From Neorhizobium sp. JUb45 (lineage in GTDB: Bacteria > Pseudomonadota > Alphaproteobacteria > Rhizobiales > Rhizobiaceae): 64,000 bases of DNA. Shown here piece after piece: positions 42,382 through 51,900 of the stretch (position 1 is the stretch's first letter; every line of letters starts with the position of its first letter). The position numbers were made by a program, and so were the translations under genes. The notes below the pieces were generated by a model. The model had not been told where the DNA came from. It saw only the letters and a list, made by a program, of their open reading frames with translations, and made no database searches. The DNA lies in assembly GCF_004343585.1 (NCBI RefSeq), contig NZ_SLYW01000007.1:1-64000 (forward strand), written 5' to 3'.

Positions 42382-43731
42382 CTACTCAATAAGGACAACA
42401 ATCGGCCTGTCACGCAAAGATACGGTGATGCCGTCAACGTTCTGCAGTATCCGAACGGCATCGTCGGAGGTCGCGGGATCATCGATTGTGACCTGCAAAG
42501 CGGGCTGGGCCAGCATTATTTCCACGGTTTCATCACCGTCCAGACGCTCTGCCCAAAGTACGAGTTGGAACTTCCCATCGCTTCGTTGCAACAGAAGGTC
42601 ATGAACGGTGTCGGCCTTGAACGGGATCGAATAATCCAGCGTATCATAGCTGTTGCGGCGCCCGTTATCCTCCAGTGCGCGCATCAGGTGTCGCAGGTAT
42701 ATGGCAGCCTTTCGCGGCGTGTAGTCTGGCCGAAAAAAGCCGAATGCCTGATTGCCCTCTTCATCTTCGCGATCTCGGAGAAGGTAGACCGAGGTATGGG
42801 CGTATCCGCGCGCGAACTGTGAAAGGTAAATATTGACGAGATGGGAAGCGTGGAGTTCCTCTGTTATCTTACCCCCGATGGTAACCCCGGTTTCGGTCGT
42901 GACACGCGGCAAAACGGCTAACTGCTCATCCGTATAACCCCGAAAATGTTTATTCCAGGTGCGACCGAAATTGCCATAGAGGCCATCCACCGCCGAGTCC
43001 TTGCTTGGGTCTGCCGCGTTCCAGGTCTTATTGTTAGCAGGATGCGGAGAGTTGGGGTGATAGATATAATTATGAACATTGGCGAAATCGGCAAAGCGCG
43101 TGCCCGCCGGCATCAGTGTTTCCGAATTATCCGGAATCTGAAGAAATTGCAGGCCTGTATTGTCGGTTTGCGCACCGGGCTCGGAAAGGGACCATACCGG
43201 GTATGCCGCCAGAAGCGGATCCGCTTTCACCCGTTTATAGAGGTCGGCTTGAAGTCGTGCGACAGGGAGCCATGAGCCTGTGCCGCCACCCTCTTCGCCA
43301 TTGTGCCGGATCGGCCAGTTATTCGGTTCGTTATTGCCCTCAATGGCAAGCAGGGCATCGTGCTGCGCCAGAATGCCACCAGTTCGGATCAATTGATCGA
43401 GATCGCTCCCGCCGCTCACCAGGCCCCATGCGAACTTGACACCGAGCAAACGGTGCAATTCGAGGAAAGTGTCCATCGTGGTCGGCCCGGTCTCCGTCAC
43501 GCCCTCGATTCCGGCTCTGACCCAGCGAAAACCGACGTATCGCAGCATCTCGATAGTACGTTCGATCGGCTGTCCGCGGTCTGGAAATGTCGAAACGACA
43601 CCGACGCTTTCAAGAAAATCCAAAGTGGCCTGCGCTTGAACAGGTTCCGTGCGCCCAGGTGATGCAAGGGCCAGATGCAGCGCCATTGGAAGGAATGTTA
43701 GTTTGGCAAGAGTGGTTTTCCTGAACATCAT
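42382..43731 (-). CDS. Exported clan GH-A glycosidase-like protein
   Basis: A 449-aa secreted TIM-barrel protein. The signal peptide (MMFRKTTLAKLTFLPMALHL, cleavage near SPGRTEP) predicts export. IEGNNEPN carries the acid/base Glu near residue 135 and VTTETGVT the nucleophile Glu near 280, the spacing expected for GH5/GH39-like enzymes; family assignment is uncertain. It borders the exopolysaccharide locus and could trim or release the polymer. ATG at 43731 or 43728, with AGGTGG just upstream; a GTG at 43737 is less likely. Confidence 0.78.
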   Translation of the reverse strand: MMFRKTTLAKLTFLPMALHLALASPGRTEPVQAQATLDFLESVGVVSTFPDRGQPIERTIEMLRYVGFRWVRAGIEGVTETGPTTMDTFLELHRLLGVKFAWGLVSGGSDLDQLIRTGGILAQHDALLAIEGNNEPNNWPIRHNGEEGGGTGSWLPVARLQADLYKRVKADPLLAAYPVWSLSEPGAQTDNTGLQFLQIPDNSETLMPAGTRFADFANVHNYIYHPNSPHPANNKTWNAADPSKDSAVDGLYGNFGRTWNKHFRGYTDEQLAVLPRVTTETGVTIGGKITEELHASHLVNIYLSQFARGYAHTSVYLLRDREDEEGNQAFGFFRPDYTPRKAAIYLRHLMRALEDNGRRNSYDTLDYSIPFKADTVHDLLLQRSDGKFQLVLWAERLDGDETVEIMLAQPALQVTIDDPATSDDAVRILQNVDGITVSLRDRPIVVLIE

Positions 43732-43871
43732 ACCCACCTGTGGCGCCTCGCTTAATGTTGTCGCACCTGTTTTGAACCGTGGGGGCAGTCCATGTCTTCG
43801 CTTGGATTAAAGACTACAGCGTACAGCGCCCCTGCCACGACCGATCGGTGCTCTGCTTGGCCCCGGCCTGG

Positions 43872-44771
43872 TCAACTGGAGAGGACTTTCTGGATGTTTT
43901 TTCGGTTCCACGGGAGGCCATCGAAGCCAAACCGAAATCGGAATTCGTCACGAAGCGAGCGGAACCTGTAGGTCCAATACCGCAATGCCGAGATCCGGGA
44001 TGCAAAAGGTTTCAGGCAAGGGTTGGCGTGCAAAGCGGCGCGATAAACCTGTGTCTCGGCATTGGTCCACGGGAAAAAGCGCCCGTCCCATGGCTTCGGG
44101 TGAGCCATGAAATGCACGATCGTCGGGCGGTAACCGTCGATGAGATGGAGGAACTGTTTCGGGAAATTCCACTTATTCGATATCAGGACCAGAGCATCGC
44201 CGACAACGGCGTTCAATGCTCCCTGATCATGCAAGTGTCCACCATGCGCGACGAAGTGATCGAAGGCGGCATGACCGATCCAGTCTTTAGGATTGAACTT
44301 CAAGACACCAGAGTTGAAAATTACCGTCTGCTCGGTTCCATTAAATCGTTCCACAAGCGAAAGATAATCGAGAGCGGCTGCAAGCTTGCCGGGCTCGATC
44401 GTCAATTCTTCGAGGTAATCCAGGCTTCCGTTGATCTGGGTGTCGCCATCTATGTAGATCACCTGATCATAATCCGACGCCAGCACTTCGGACAACAGTA
44501 GCCGGCCCATGGCGGAGACTGTGATGCGATGAGAGAAGGAACCGGCATTGAGCCGCTTGAAGTGCTCCGAAAGCAATGCAGATGCGTCGATCAGCCTTAT
44601 GCGATGATCCGCGCAGAATTTCCGGGCATTTTCGGCATTCTTGAATGCGTCAGCCAGCACAATGACCACATCTGTCGATGGCTTTGCATGTGCCCTTGCC
44701 TGCAAGGCTGATACGGCTGTGGGAAAGAAGTAATTTTCATCCGAAACATAGGCGATGCACTGACTATTCAT
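43872..44771 (-). CDS. Glycosyltransferase family 8 protein
   Basis: A 299-aa GT-A glycosyltransferase. The N-terminus MNSQCIAYVSDENYFFPTAV is the GT8 nucleotide-sugar start, YIDGDTQI holds the DxD metal motif, and VHFMAHPKPW is the C-terminal His region. GT8 enzymes are retaining (galactosyl-, glucosyl- or galacturonosyl-transferases). ATG at 44771 is preferred over a GTG at 44792. It belongs to the exopolysaccharide locus, on the strand opposite to the acyltransferase at 45091. Confidence 0.85.
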   Translation of the reverse strand: MNSQCIAYVSDENYFFPTAVSALQARAHAKPSTDVVIVLADAFKNAENARKFCADHRIRLIDASALLSEHFKRLNAGSFSHRITVSAMGRLLLSEVLASDYDQVIYIDGDTQINGSLDYLEELTIEPGKLAAALDYLSLVERFNGTEQTVIFNSGVLKFNPKDWIGHAAFDHFVAHGGHLHDQGALNAVVGDALVLISNKWNFPKQFLHLIDGYRPTIVHFMAHPKPWDGRFFPWTNAETQVYRAALHANPCLKPFASRISALRYWTYRFRSLRDEFRFRFGFDGLPWNRKNIQKVLSS

Positions 44772-45090
44772 GGATCGCGACCCTAGTAACACACAGATTA
44801 CACATTAATGAATTATAAATTTTGTTCAAACCGTTTGTATGAATGTCCGTAAAAATAAATTGCCGTGCAAGGCAATCGGGATCGATAAATACGTCGCCGC
44901 CCTTTTTTCTAGGTATGGGTATTCGTTGCTCGGTATATTCAAATCCGAATAATATTCCGATCAAGGAAACCAACATATCCCGAGAATAATATAATGAATG
45001 CAGGGCAATTGACTTCCCAATATTTTCAATCTTAGATTAATTTTAGCAGTGCCTCTCATACTCGATCAAGAAACGCCGAAGGGAAAGCGA
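44772..45090. other. AT-rich divergent promoter region
   Basis: A low-GC spacer between the leftward GT8 and rightward acyltransferase genes; it must hold both promoters, but no unambiguous -35/-10 pair or operator stands out. Confidence 0.45.
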
Positions 45091-46281
45091 ATGCTGCGCG
45101 CCGTTCTTTTTGAAGGCATCGATGATTTTGCTCAGCTGGAAAGCGCGTGGAATGACTTGGCGCGATCGGTTGATGGCGTGCGCTTCACGCAGACATTCGA
45201 ATGGGCGCGGCTGGGATGGGCGGTTAAGACGCCTCTTCGCGGGGACATGATCCTTTGCGCCACGGTCTGGTCCGGCGACCGGCTGATAGCCGTCTGGCCA
45301 TTTCAACGCACCCGATTGGGTTTCTCATCCCGACTTGAACCGTTGGGATGCGGAATGCACGAGGAATATGGCGATCCTCTGATGGCGCCAGATGTTGATC
45401 AGGCGCGCGTATGCAGTGAACTCCTGCAACTACTGGTGCCTCGTGCCGACTTAATTGAGATCCCCTTTGTGAAAATCGGTGCCCCGATGCAGGTTGCGCT
45501 TGCGCAGGCGGGCATTCTGAATGTTGTGCAGCCGTTCGATGCCTATGTCGTCGAAAGAAAAGGCTTCGAGGGCTTTGAAGCACTGATGCGTGGTTATTCT
45601 GGAAATTTTCGCGCAAAGCTGAAACAAAACCGTAAACGCCTTCAGTCACTTGGGGACGTTTCGTTTGAATGCCCTCAAGATAGCCGAACCTGCAAAGAAA
45701 CCGTTGAGTGGGTCCTTGCTGAGAAACGGCGATGGCTGTTGCAACATAATAAGAAAAGCAAATGGCTTCAAAAAATCGAGGCTTCCCTGTTTTTCTCTCA
45801 GATCTCGACGGAAGACACTGAGTTCGGGCGAGTTGGCATTTTTCGCCTGATGTTGTCGGGAAAAATTGTTGCGGCGTTCGTCACAACGGTCGACAGAACA
45901 CGCGTAGAGGGGATGATTATGAGTTTCGATCCCGAGCATGCACGATCCTCGCCCGGCATGTTGCTCATGGAGAATGTGACACGCTGGTGTTTTGAGCGGA
46001 ATTTAGACTTCGACATGCGGCCGCTCCATATGGACTACAAGGAACGATGGGGCAATTCCACGAGTGCGCAGCTTAAGTACCGCACCTCGCTCACCTGGAG
46101 AGGTACGGCAAGCCTATTGCCCGACTACCTTTTACACGCGCTTCGAAGCCTCTTGCGGTCAACCCTCAGTCTTGAGCAACGAGACGCTATTCGACGTATG
46201 CTGAATTGGCGTCACAAGCTTAAGATGCGCGATGACGGTGCCGTCGGGCGTGCAGGAAATCGGGCCACAGGCAAGGAATAA
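45091..46281 (+). CDS. GNAT-type acyltransferase (CelD/BcsL, Acetyltransf_6 family)
   Basis: A 396-aa protein with the double-GNAT plan of the Acetyltransf_6 family: FTQTFEWARLGWAV near 30, an acceptor region YSGNFRAKLKQNRKRL near 180, and an acyl-CoA-type segment near KIVAAFVTTVDRTRVEGMIM to SPGMLLMENVTRWCFE. DFDMRPLHMDYKERWGN is typical of the family end. Relatives acylate exopolysaccharide sugars. The ATG at 45091 has AAGGGAAAG upstream; an upstream GTG at 45049 would add 14 residues. Confidence 0.78.
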   Translation: MLRAVLFEGIDDFAQLESAWNDLARSVDGVRFTQTFEWARLGWAVKTPLRGDMILCATVWSGDRLIAVWPFQRTRLGFSSRLEPLGCGMHEEYGDPLMAPDVDQARVCSELLQLLVPRADLIEIPFVKIGAPMQVALAQAGILNVVQPFDAYVVERKGFEGFEALMRGYSGNFRAKLKQNRKRLQSLGDVSFECPQDSRTCKETVEWVLAEKRRWLLQHNKKSKWLQKIEASLFFSQISTEDTEFGRVGIFRLMLSGKIVAAFVTTVDRTRVEGMIMSFDPEHARSSPGMLLMENVTRWCFERNLDFDMRPLHMDYKERWGNSTSAQLKYRTSLTWRGTASLLPDYLLHALRSLLRSTLSLEQRDAIRRMLNWRHKLKMRDDGAVGRAGNRATGKE

Positions 46282-46448
46282 TTGCGCCACTTCGTACTGC
46301 GCACGGTGGTGTCAGGGCTGATTTTCGGATTGTTGCGAGAGGGCTGATCTCAGATTGCGTAATCTTTTCACTTCTATCGACGCCGCACTACCACACGCCA
46401 TAAACCGATGCAGGGCGATCGTGTGCAACCATTCGCCGAGTGGCATGC

Positions 46449-47840
46449 ATGAGCCTTGAGCCCGTCGGGATTTTCACCCTGATCGTTGGGTTTGCCTGTA
46501 TGATGGCGGGCTATCGGGCAACCTTCATCGCGTTTTCGATGATGACGGTTTTTGGAGGTGCGGCGGCGTTTCTGATCGGTTCGGCCGGCATCCAGCCTGG
46601 TCATCTGTTCGTTGCTTTCTTGGTGCTGACCACCGTTTCATATCGCGAGAAGCTGGCGGCGGTTTTTGATGCTATGGCATTTCCGAAAGCAGCATTCTGG
46701 CTTGCTTGTCTGATCGTATATGGGATCCTGGCCGGCTATTTCGCACCGAGACTGCTTGCGCGAACCATGGATATTATTCCTCTCGGTTCTACGGAATATC
46801 CCGAGACCCTGGGTGCGGTTCCTCTCGGGCCGGTGTCGAGCAATTTTACCCAGGCCGTCTATCTGATCGCCGATCTCGTGACTTTCGTCATGGTTGTTGC
46901 GCTTGGATCGACAGCTGCCGGTTTTCGCGCCGTCTGTGCGGGCGTCATGTGTTTCGTCGCGGCCAATATTTCATTCGGGATCATAGATCTGGTCAGCTAT
47001 GGTACGCCGGTGCAGGAATTGCTGGTTTATATTCGTAATGCACCGTATGCGTTTCACGACGAAGACATCGTTGCCGGTGTGAAACGTGTCGTGGGCTCGT
47101 GGCCAGAGGCCTCCACATTTGCCGGCGTCAGCCTTGGTGCGATCGGTTTCACAGGAACAATGTGGATCTGCGAACGGCATAGCCGGATCAATTTCATTCT
47201 GTTTCTCATGTCCTCAATCCTTGTCGTGCGATCGACCTCATCAACCGGGCTGTTCGGATTGCCAGTTTGCCTGGTGCTTCTCTATTTGGCGTGCCTCCTG
47301 CGCTGCGGTGGCCCGTCCGGCACCAAGACAAGTGCAGGAATTGTGATATTTGCGCCGCTGGCCATAATAATCACCGGCATGGCGATCGTCATGAACGATA
47401 CTCTGTTCAGGCAGATCTACGATTATTTCGATCTTCTGGTCTTCAGCAAAGGCACCACATCCTCGGGGATAGAGCGCGGTATGTGGAACCGCTACGGCAT
47501 CGCCAACTTCATCGACTCTTTTGGTCTCGGTGTCGGTCTCGGTACCTCGCGTACCTCCAGTTTCGTGGTGGCGCTGCTGTCGAATGTCGGGATACCCGGC
47601 ACGTTGTTTTTTCTTCTTTTCTTTTTTTCTGCGATCATTATGCCCCGCGGGCAGCAACGCAATTTTGAGGCGGACACCCGGTTGGCGGCGCGAGTAGGCT
47701 GCGTTTGTCTGCTTGTGGGTGCGGCGGTATCTGCCTCGACAGTTGATCTGGGCCTGCTGTTTTTTATAATGGCGGGATTGGCCAGTTCCGTTCCCGTCGA
47801 TTCACGCAGGGCACTGCCGGTCAGGCCGTTGTATGCTTGA
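46449..47840 (+). CDS. Wzy-like polysaccharide polymerase / O-antigen ligase-type membrane protein
   Basis: A 463-aa protein with about eleven hydrophobic spans and one large periplasmic loop (about residues 180-230). The last third contains GMWNRYGIANFIDSFGLGVG, resembling the R-x-x-x-W...G-x-G-x-G loop of Wzy and WaaL-type proteins. Its place among glycosyltransferases, ExoY-like and Wzx genes supports repeat-unit polymerisation in the inner membrane. ATG at 46449; a GTG at 46440 is possible. Confidence 0.75.
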   Translation: MSLEPVGIFTLIVGFACMMAGYRATFIAFSMMTVFGGAAAFLIGSAGIQPGHLFVAFLVLTTVSYREKLAAVFDAMAFPKAAFWLACLIVYGILAGYFAPRLLARTMDIIPLGSTEYPETLGAVPLGPVSSNFTQAVYLIADLVTFVMVVALGSTAAGFRAVCAGVMCFVAANISFGIIDLVSYGTPVQELLVYIRNAPYAFHDEDIVAGVKRVVGSWPEASTFAGVSLGAIGFTGTMWICERHSRINFILFLMSSILVVRSTSSTGLFGLPVCLVLLYLACLLRCGGPSGTKTSAGIVIFAPLAIIITGMAIVMNDTLFRQIYDYFDLLVFSKGTTSSGIERGMWNRYGIANFIDSFGLGVGLGTSRTSSFVVALLSNVGIPGTLFFLLFFFSAIIMPRGQQRNFEADTRLAARVGCVCLLVGAAVSASTVDLGLLFFIMAGLASSVPVDSRRALPVRPLYA

Positions 47841-47904
47841 GTGTGCGTGATAACGCTGCTTGTCCGACCTGCCGAACTGCATGAAAAATAATCGCGAAGA
47901 ACCT

Positions 47905-48177
47905 AGAGCGTGTCGCAGCTAATCTGCGCCATTCTGTTGGCTTAGACGGAGTCGGATATTCGTTCGGCCGGCGCGCGTCGTAGCCAAGGCATACGGCCAA
48001 GCCGGCCGAACGAATAGGCGGCCCGTATCAGCCAACCCCGAAGGGGCCGGGCATCTTTGCGCCAGGATCAGAGGCGATCGGCTCGAACGTACCTTCGGGT
48101 AGGCCCTTCGCCAATCGCCTCTGCCCTGACGAAAACCTGCTCCGGCAGAATGACGCAGATTAGCTGCGACACGCTCT
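47905..48177. mobile_element. MITE-like palindromic element A
   Basis: A 273-bp non-coding element. Its ends are 32-bp inverted repeats with one mismatch, beginning AGAGCGTGTCGC and ending GCGACACGCTCT, bounded by TA at 47904-47905 and 48177-48178. Inside are further hairpins: 47958-47972 with 48001-48015 (15 bp perfect), a CCCC-GAA-GGGG hairpin, AGAGGCGAT with ATCGCCTCT, and TACC-TTCG-GGTA. TA flanks suggest mobilisation by an IS630/Tc-mariner-type transposase supplied in trans. Confidence 0.75.
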
Positions 48178-48451
48178 AGAGCGGTTCATTGTTAAATGGA
48201 ATCGGTTCTGTTGGCTCAAACGGAGTTGGATGGTCGCATGGCTGGCGCGTGTCGTAGCCACAGCATACGGCCAAGCCGGCCATGCGATCAGCCGGCCCGT
48301 TTCAGCCAACCCGTAAGGGCCGGACATCTTTCCGCCGGGATCAGCGGCGATCGGCTCGCACGTACCCGGTGGTATGCCCTTCGCCAATCGCCACTGCCCC
48401 GACGAAAACCTGCTCCGGCAGAACCGTTTCCATTTAACAATGAACCGCTCT
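48178..48451. mobile_element. MITE-like palindromic element B, abutting A
   Basis: A 274-bp element sharing the core of element A but with different outer arms: AGAGCGGTTCATTG at the left and CAATGAACCGCTCT at the right, about 33 bp with one mismatch. The inner stem is kept with other bases (48234-48246 pairing with 48275-48287). It is bounded by TA on both sides and joins element A without a spacer. Confidence 0.75.
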
Positions 48452-48698
48452 AAGCCTGCAATTGGCTTCACGAGCGATTGCGCGCACCGATATCGGTGGC
48501 CGCCCTCACGGTTGACGTGCAAGTCCGGAGCTCAAGTTTGATGTTGAACATCTGGGGCCTGACGATGGGCAGAATTGCCTTGCCGGATATTTCCCGGTTT
48601 GCGGTGCTTGGACATCAGGCCACAAGCGCGATCGTCAAATCACCTCGGCATCACGCAGGATATCCATGTGATGATCACGGCGTCGGATGCAAAGCCGA
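48452..48698. other. Gene-free spacer
   Basis: Between the palindromic elements and the small membrane-protein gene I see no supported gene or site. Confidence 0.4.
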
Positions 48699-48992
48699 TC
48701 AGTCTTTCATGTATTTCTGAACTTGGTCCAGCTTGCCATCTGTTGATTTCGATGCTGCACGCCGAAACCGTAACGCGTGGCGGCAGAGATGACCGACCAC
48801 AAATCCAGCACCCAGTGCCCACCATAAATACACGCCAGTCATGATAGCCGGCGCCAGAGGCAATCCTGCAAAAACAAGCGATGTCACATAGGCAGCCAAA
48901 ACGACAACGGTCAGCAGCGCGAAGGCGACGATATGAATCCACAATCCAGAAAGTGCGCCGAGTGCCACGCAAATCAGCAAAGCCCAGCCCAT
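48699..48992 (-). CDS. Small membrane protein in the exopolysaccharide locus
   Basis: A 97-aa protein with three hydrophobic spans (about 2-22, 24-45 and 50-68) and a basic cytoplasmic tail RHALRFRRAASKSTDGK. No family is recognised. It lies downstream of the outer-membrane export gene on the same strand, and its regular hydrophobic pattern favours a real gene despite a weak ribosome-binding site. Confidence 0.55.
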   Translation of the reverse strand: MGWALLICVALGALSGLWIHIVAFALLTVVVLAAYVTSLVFAGLPLAPAIMTGVYLWWALGAGFVVGHLCRHALRFRRAASKSTDGKLDQVQKYMKD

Positions 48993-49116
48993 AGTATGCA
49001 GTGCACCATCTCGTTGTCGTAAAAGCTGACAATACTATCGCATGTCGTCGCCTTTATATCAAGTTGTCTGCATATCGGCTCTATTTCTTGTTTGCAGCCC
49101 AGCTGAAAAGTTGCAG

Positions 49117-50460
49117 TCATTGAGTGCTCGTCATCGCCCTTGTGCCACTTTTCTGATCCTGCGGCTCGACTTTGATAACGTCGCCTGGCAACACCGGATC
49201 ATCGTCTGCGACAACATAGGTCTTATTGGCACTGCCAGTGGCGCGGGTAATCGTTGTGGTCGTGCGGACTCGTCCATCCGCTGATGGCATCGATACGGCA
49301 ACAGGAGCGCGCATTTCGATATTGAGCAACAGCGCGTGCGCAGTTCGGGTTTTTTCTTCGTTTGCGGCGAGACGATCGCGGATTTCAGTCGCCTCGGCCA
49401 GCGCCGCCGCCTTGTATTTCTCAACAATGGTCAAGGCATCCTGGTCAAGTTTCGCCAGATCCTGTTGTATCGTCAGGATGGCCAGCGATACGTCGAGATT
49501 GCGGCTTTCCAGATCGGCGACATTCTGATTTGCGCCGAGCTGTCGGGCGGAAACAGTCAGTCCCTGCGACACCAGCTTATTGACCGAATTGAGATCCTTG
49601 TTGGCGAGATCAATCTGTTTGTCGAGCGATGCTTCCTTGAGCTTGAGGGTTTCAATCTGGTTTTTGGCAAGTGCTTTTGATTGCTGGACGGCAGCAATCT
49701 CGGATTTTATCGATCTGGCACGGCTATCCAGCAGTTCCTGCTCCGCAATCACGATCTGAGACACGGTTTCCTGATCTTCCGTCGTGCTCAGTTCAGGAGG
49801 CATTGTTACCTTGTCGGAGCCGGAAAGTGCTGCTGTGACCCGCGCCCGCTTGGCAAGAATACTTAATCGTTCAACTTCAAGCTCACGAGCCGTTCCGTGG
49901 TTTACCAGCGCCTCACGCTGCAATTCCATGATCTTCGGATCCATCGTTCCCGTGCCGCCAGCCATGCTCAATGCCTGCATGACGGTAAGTCCTGGCAAGT
50001 AATTATACTTTCCCGGTGTCGCCACGGCGCCGGTTACGAAAAACGGACGATAACTCGACACTTCGATCGATGCGGTCGGACGCTTTTGCAGGCCGATCTG
50101 GTTCTGCAACTGTTCGCCGATAATGTCAGCGATCTGTTCCGGGGTTTTCCCCGCAACCGCTATCGTACCAACGATGGGAAGCGAAAGGGTGCCAGCCGCC
50201 GACACCGTGAACTCACCCGTCAATGGCACCCATTCGAACGCTACTCCGGCGCTTGGACGCCATTCGAACACCCTGATCTTCAGAACATCCTGCGGACCAA
50301 GCAGATAAGATGATGCAGCATGAAGCTGGCCGGAAACGAGCATCGCCACGCAGCAAAGCAGCCCGGCAACAGCTTGGCGCCATCTGCGGTGAGCATGCGC
50401 GTATCGCGCGTTGCCTTCTGCAACGGGAGCAGGACATGGAAAGCCAAACAGTTTCGTCAC
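49117..50460 (-). CDS. Polysaccharide export protein (OPX, ExoF/Wza-like)
   Basis: A 447-aa exported protein. A signal-type hydrophobic stretch (AVAGLLCCVAMLVSG) is followed by the polysaccharide export domain (SSYLLGPQDVLKIRVFEW, EFTVSAAGTLSLPIVGTI) and a soluble ligand-binding beta-grasp (RPFFVTGAVATPGKYNYLPG). A long coiled coil at about 210-370 matches the ExoF type, which spans the periplasm with an ExoP-like co-polymerase. The GTG at 50460 has AGGAG 8 nt upstream; a TTG at 50487 would add nine residues. It follows the GT4 gene by 45 bp. Confidence 0.87.
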   Translation of the reverse strand: MTKLFGFPCPAPVAEGNARYAHAHRRWRQAVAGLLCCVAMLVSGQLHAASSYLLGPQDVLKIRVFEWRPSAGVAFEWVPLTGEFTVSAAGTLSLPIVGTIAVAGKTPEQIADIIGEQLQNQIGLQKRPTASIEVSSYRPFFVTGAVATPGKYNYLPGLTVMQALSMAGGTGTMDPKIMELQREALVNHGTARELEVERLSILAKRARVTAALSGSDKVTMPPELSTTEDQETVSQIVIAEQELLDSRARSIKSEIAAVQQSKALAKNQIETLKLKEASLDKQIDLANKDLNSVNKLVSQGLTVSARQLGANQNVADLESRNLDVSLAILTIQQDLAKLDQDALTIVEKYKAAALAEATEIRDRLAANEEKTRTAHALLLNIEMRAPVAVSMPSADGRVRTTTTITRATGSANKTYVVADDDPVLPGDVIKVEPQDQKSGTRAMTSTQ

Positions 50461-50505
50461 AATCGGTACTCCTGCTATCAACGTCAAAGCGCCACGTTGG
50501 CCCGC

Positions 50506-51630
50506 TCAAGCGACCTGTGCGGGAAAAGTGCGGCGCGCCGGTGGATGCCCGAGGGCAGACATTGTGAATGCCTCGAACTTGTCCATGAACACCCCGGTTG
50601 AAAATTCTCGGGCTCTCGACACGGCGGCAGCCGGATCAAACTCGATCTTTTCGAACCGCTCGAGGGCATCAAGCAACGGCTCAATCTCCTGCTCGAAGAA
50701 AAACAAGCCCGTCTTGTCGGCAACGACCGTTTCGGTGGCGCCACCGCGGCCGAACGCGATCACGGGACGACCGCTGGCCATGGCTTCGAGAGGGACAATC
50801 CCAAAATCCTCTTCTCCGGGAAAGATGAGAGCCCTGCAGCGAGCGTAGTGGTGCTTGAGAACCTCGAATGGCTGCGATCCAAGTATGCTGACCGTTGGGC
50901 CGGCGATCCGGCGCAGATGGTTAAGCATCTCGCCGCCTCCGATCACCACGAGCTTGCGCTTCGAGCGGTTGAACGCTTCGACAGCAAGCTCTGGCCTCTT
51001 GTAGGCAACCAGTTCTCCCACCATCAAATAATAATCGCCCAATTCTGCAGAAGAGACGGGCGCAAATGCCTCCGTATCGACGGGCGGATGGATGATGCTC
51101 GCCTCGCGCCGATAATAGCTATTGATGCGTTTTGCGACAGTATCGGAATTTGCGACGAACCGATCGACGCGGCTGGCGGTGCTGACGTCCCATGACCTAA
51201 GATAATGAGCCAGCGGTGGCATGAGAAGGCGGGTCAGGAAGCCGGATTTCGCGTGGTATTCGTGATACATGTTCCAGATATAGCGCATCGGCGAATGGCA
51301 ATAGCAGATATGCACGGCCGGTGAGTTCGGAATTATACCTTTGGCCGGGCCGGATTCACTGCTGATGACGAGGTCGTAGCGGGAAAGGTCCAGCTGTTCC
51401 AGCGCCATAGGCATCAACGGCAGGTATTTCTTATAGAGGTTTTTTGAATAGGGCAGCCCGTTGATAAAGGTCGGGTAAATATTGTGCCGCCTAATAAGAG
51501 GCGATACAGCATTAATATCATAGACGTGTGTATATATGTCGGCTTGCGGGTAAATCCTGCAGAGAGCCTCCAGAACCTTTTCCCCGCCGCGCATGCCAAC
51601 TAGCCAATAGTGAACGATTGCAACACGCAC
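50506..51630 (-). CDS. Glycosyltransferase family 4
   Basis: A 374-aa GT-B enzyme. MRVAIVHYWLVGMRGGEKVL is the acceptor-side start, CYCHSPMRYIWNMY lies near residue 110, and EEDFGIVPLEAMASGRPVIA near 285 is the E-x7-E nucleotide-sugar motif. The family includes mannosyl- and glucosyl-transferases of exopolysaccharide assembly. It is first in a leftward unit with the export protein; the promoter must lie in 51631-51900, shared with the ExoY-like gene. Confidence 0.87.
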   Translation of the reverse strand: MRVAIVHYWLVGMRGGEKVLEALCRIYPQADIYTHVYDINAVSPLIRRHNIYPTFINGLPYSKNLYKKYLPLMPMALEQLDLSRYDLVISSESGPAKGIIPNSPAVHICYCHSPMRYIWNMYHEYHAKSGFLTRLLMPPLAHYLRSWDVSTASRVDRFVANSDTVAKRINSYYRREASIIHPPVDTEAFAPVSSAELGDYYLMVGELVAYKRPELAVEAFNRSKRKLVVIGGGEMLNHLRRIAGPTVSILGSQPFEVLKHHYARCRALIFPGEEDFGIVPLEAMASGRPVIAFGRGGATETVVADKTGLFFFEQEIEPLLDALERFEKIEFDPAAAVSRAREFSTGVFMDKFEAFTMSALGHPPARRTFPAQVA

Positions 51631-51900
51631 GCCTATACCTCATTGTTTACACGACGAAATTTATAAGAGATTTTCATTTTATACCGACCAATTGCAATAA
51701 TTTCGCAACCGCTAACGAGGAATTGTCGCGGTCTATCTCTGGTCTTTTTTGGTATTGCGGTATTTTTGCACTGGCGTTGTAATTCATATACTGCACGCAA
51801 CAAATATATTGTCAAACGCTTAACTGTTTGTTAGCAATTTCCTCGGAAGTGCAGTGCATCCATCTGATCACCCATCACATTTTTGGTTTGGAGTACGTCA

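Noticed and set aside
47905..48451. CRISPR-like or tandem-repeat array
   Set aside because: There are only two units, each about 273 bp with inverted ends and no short regular repeat-spacer pattern.
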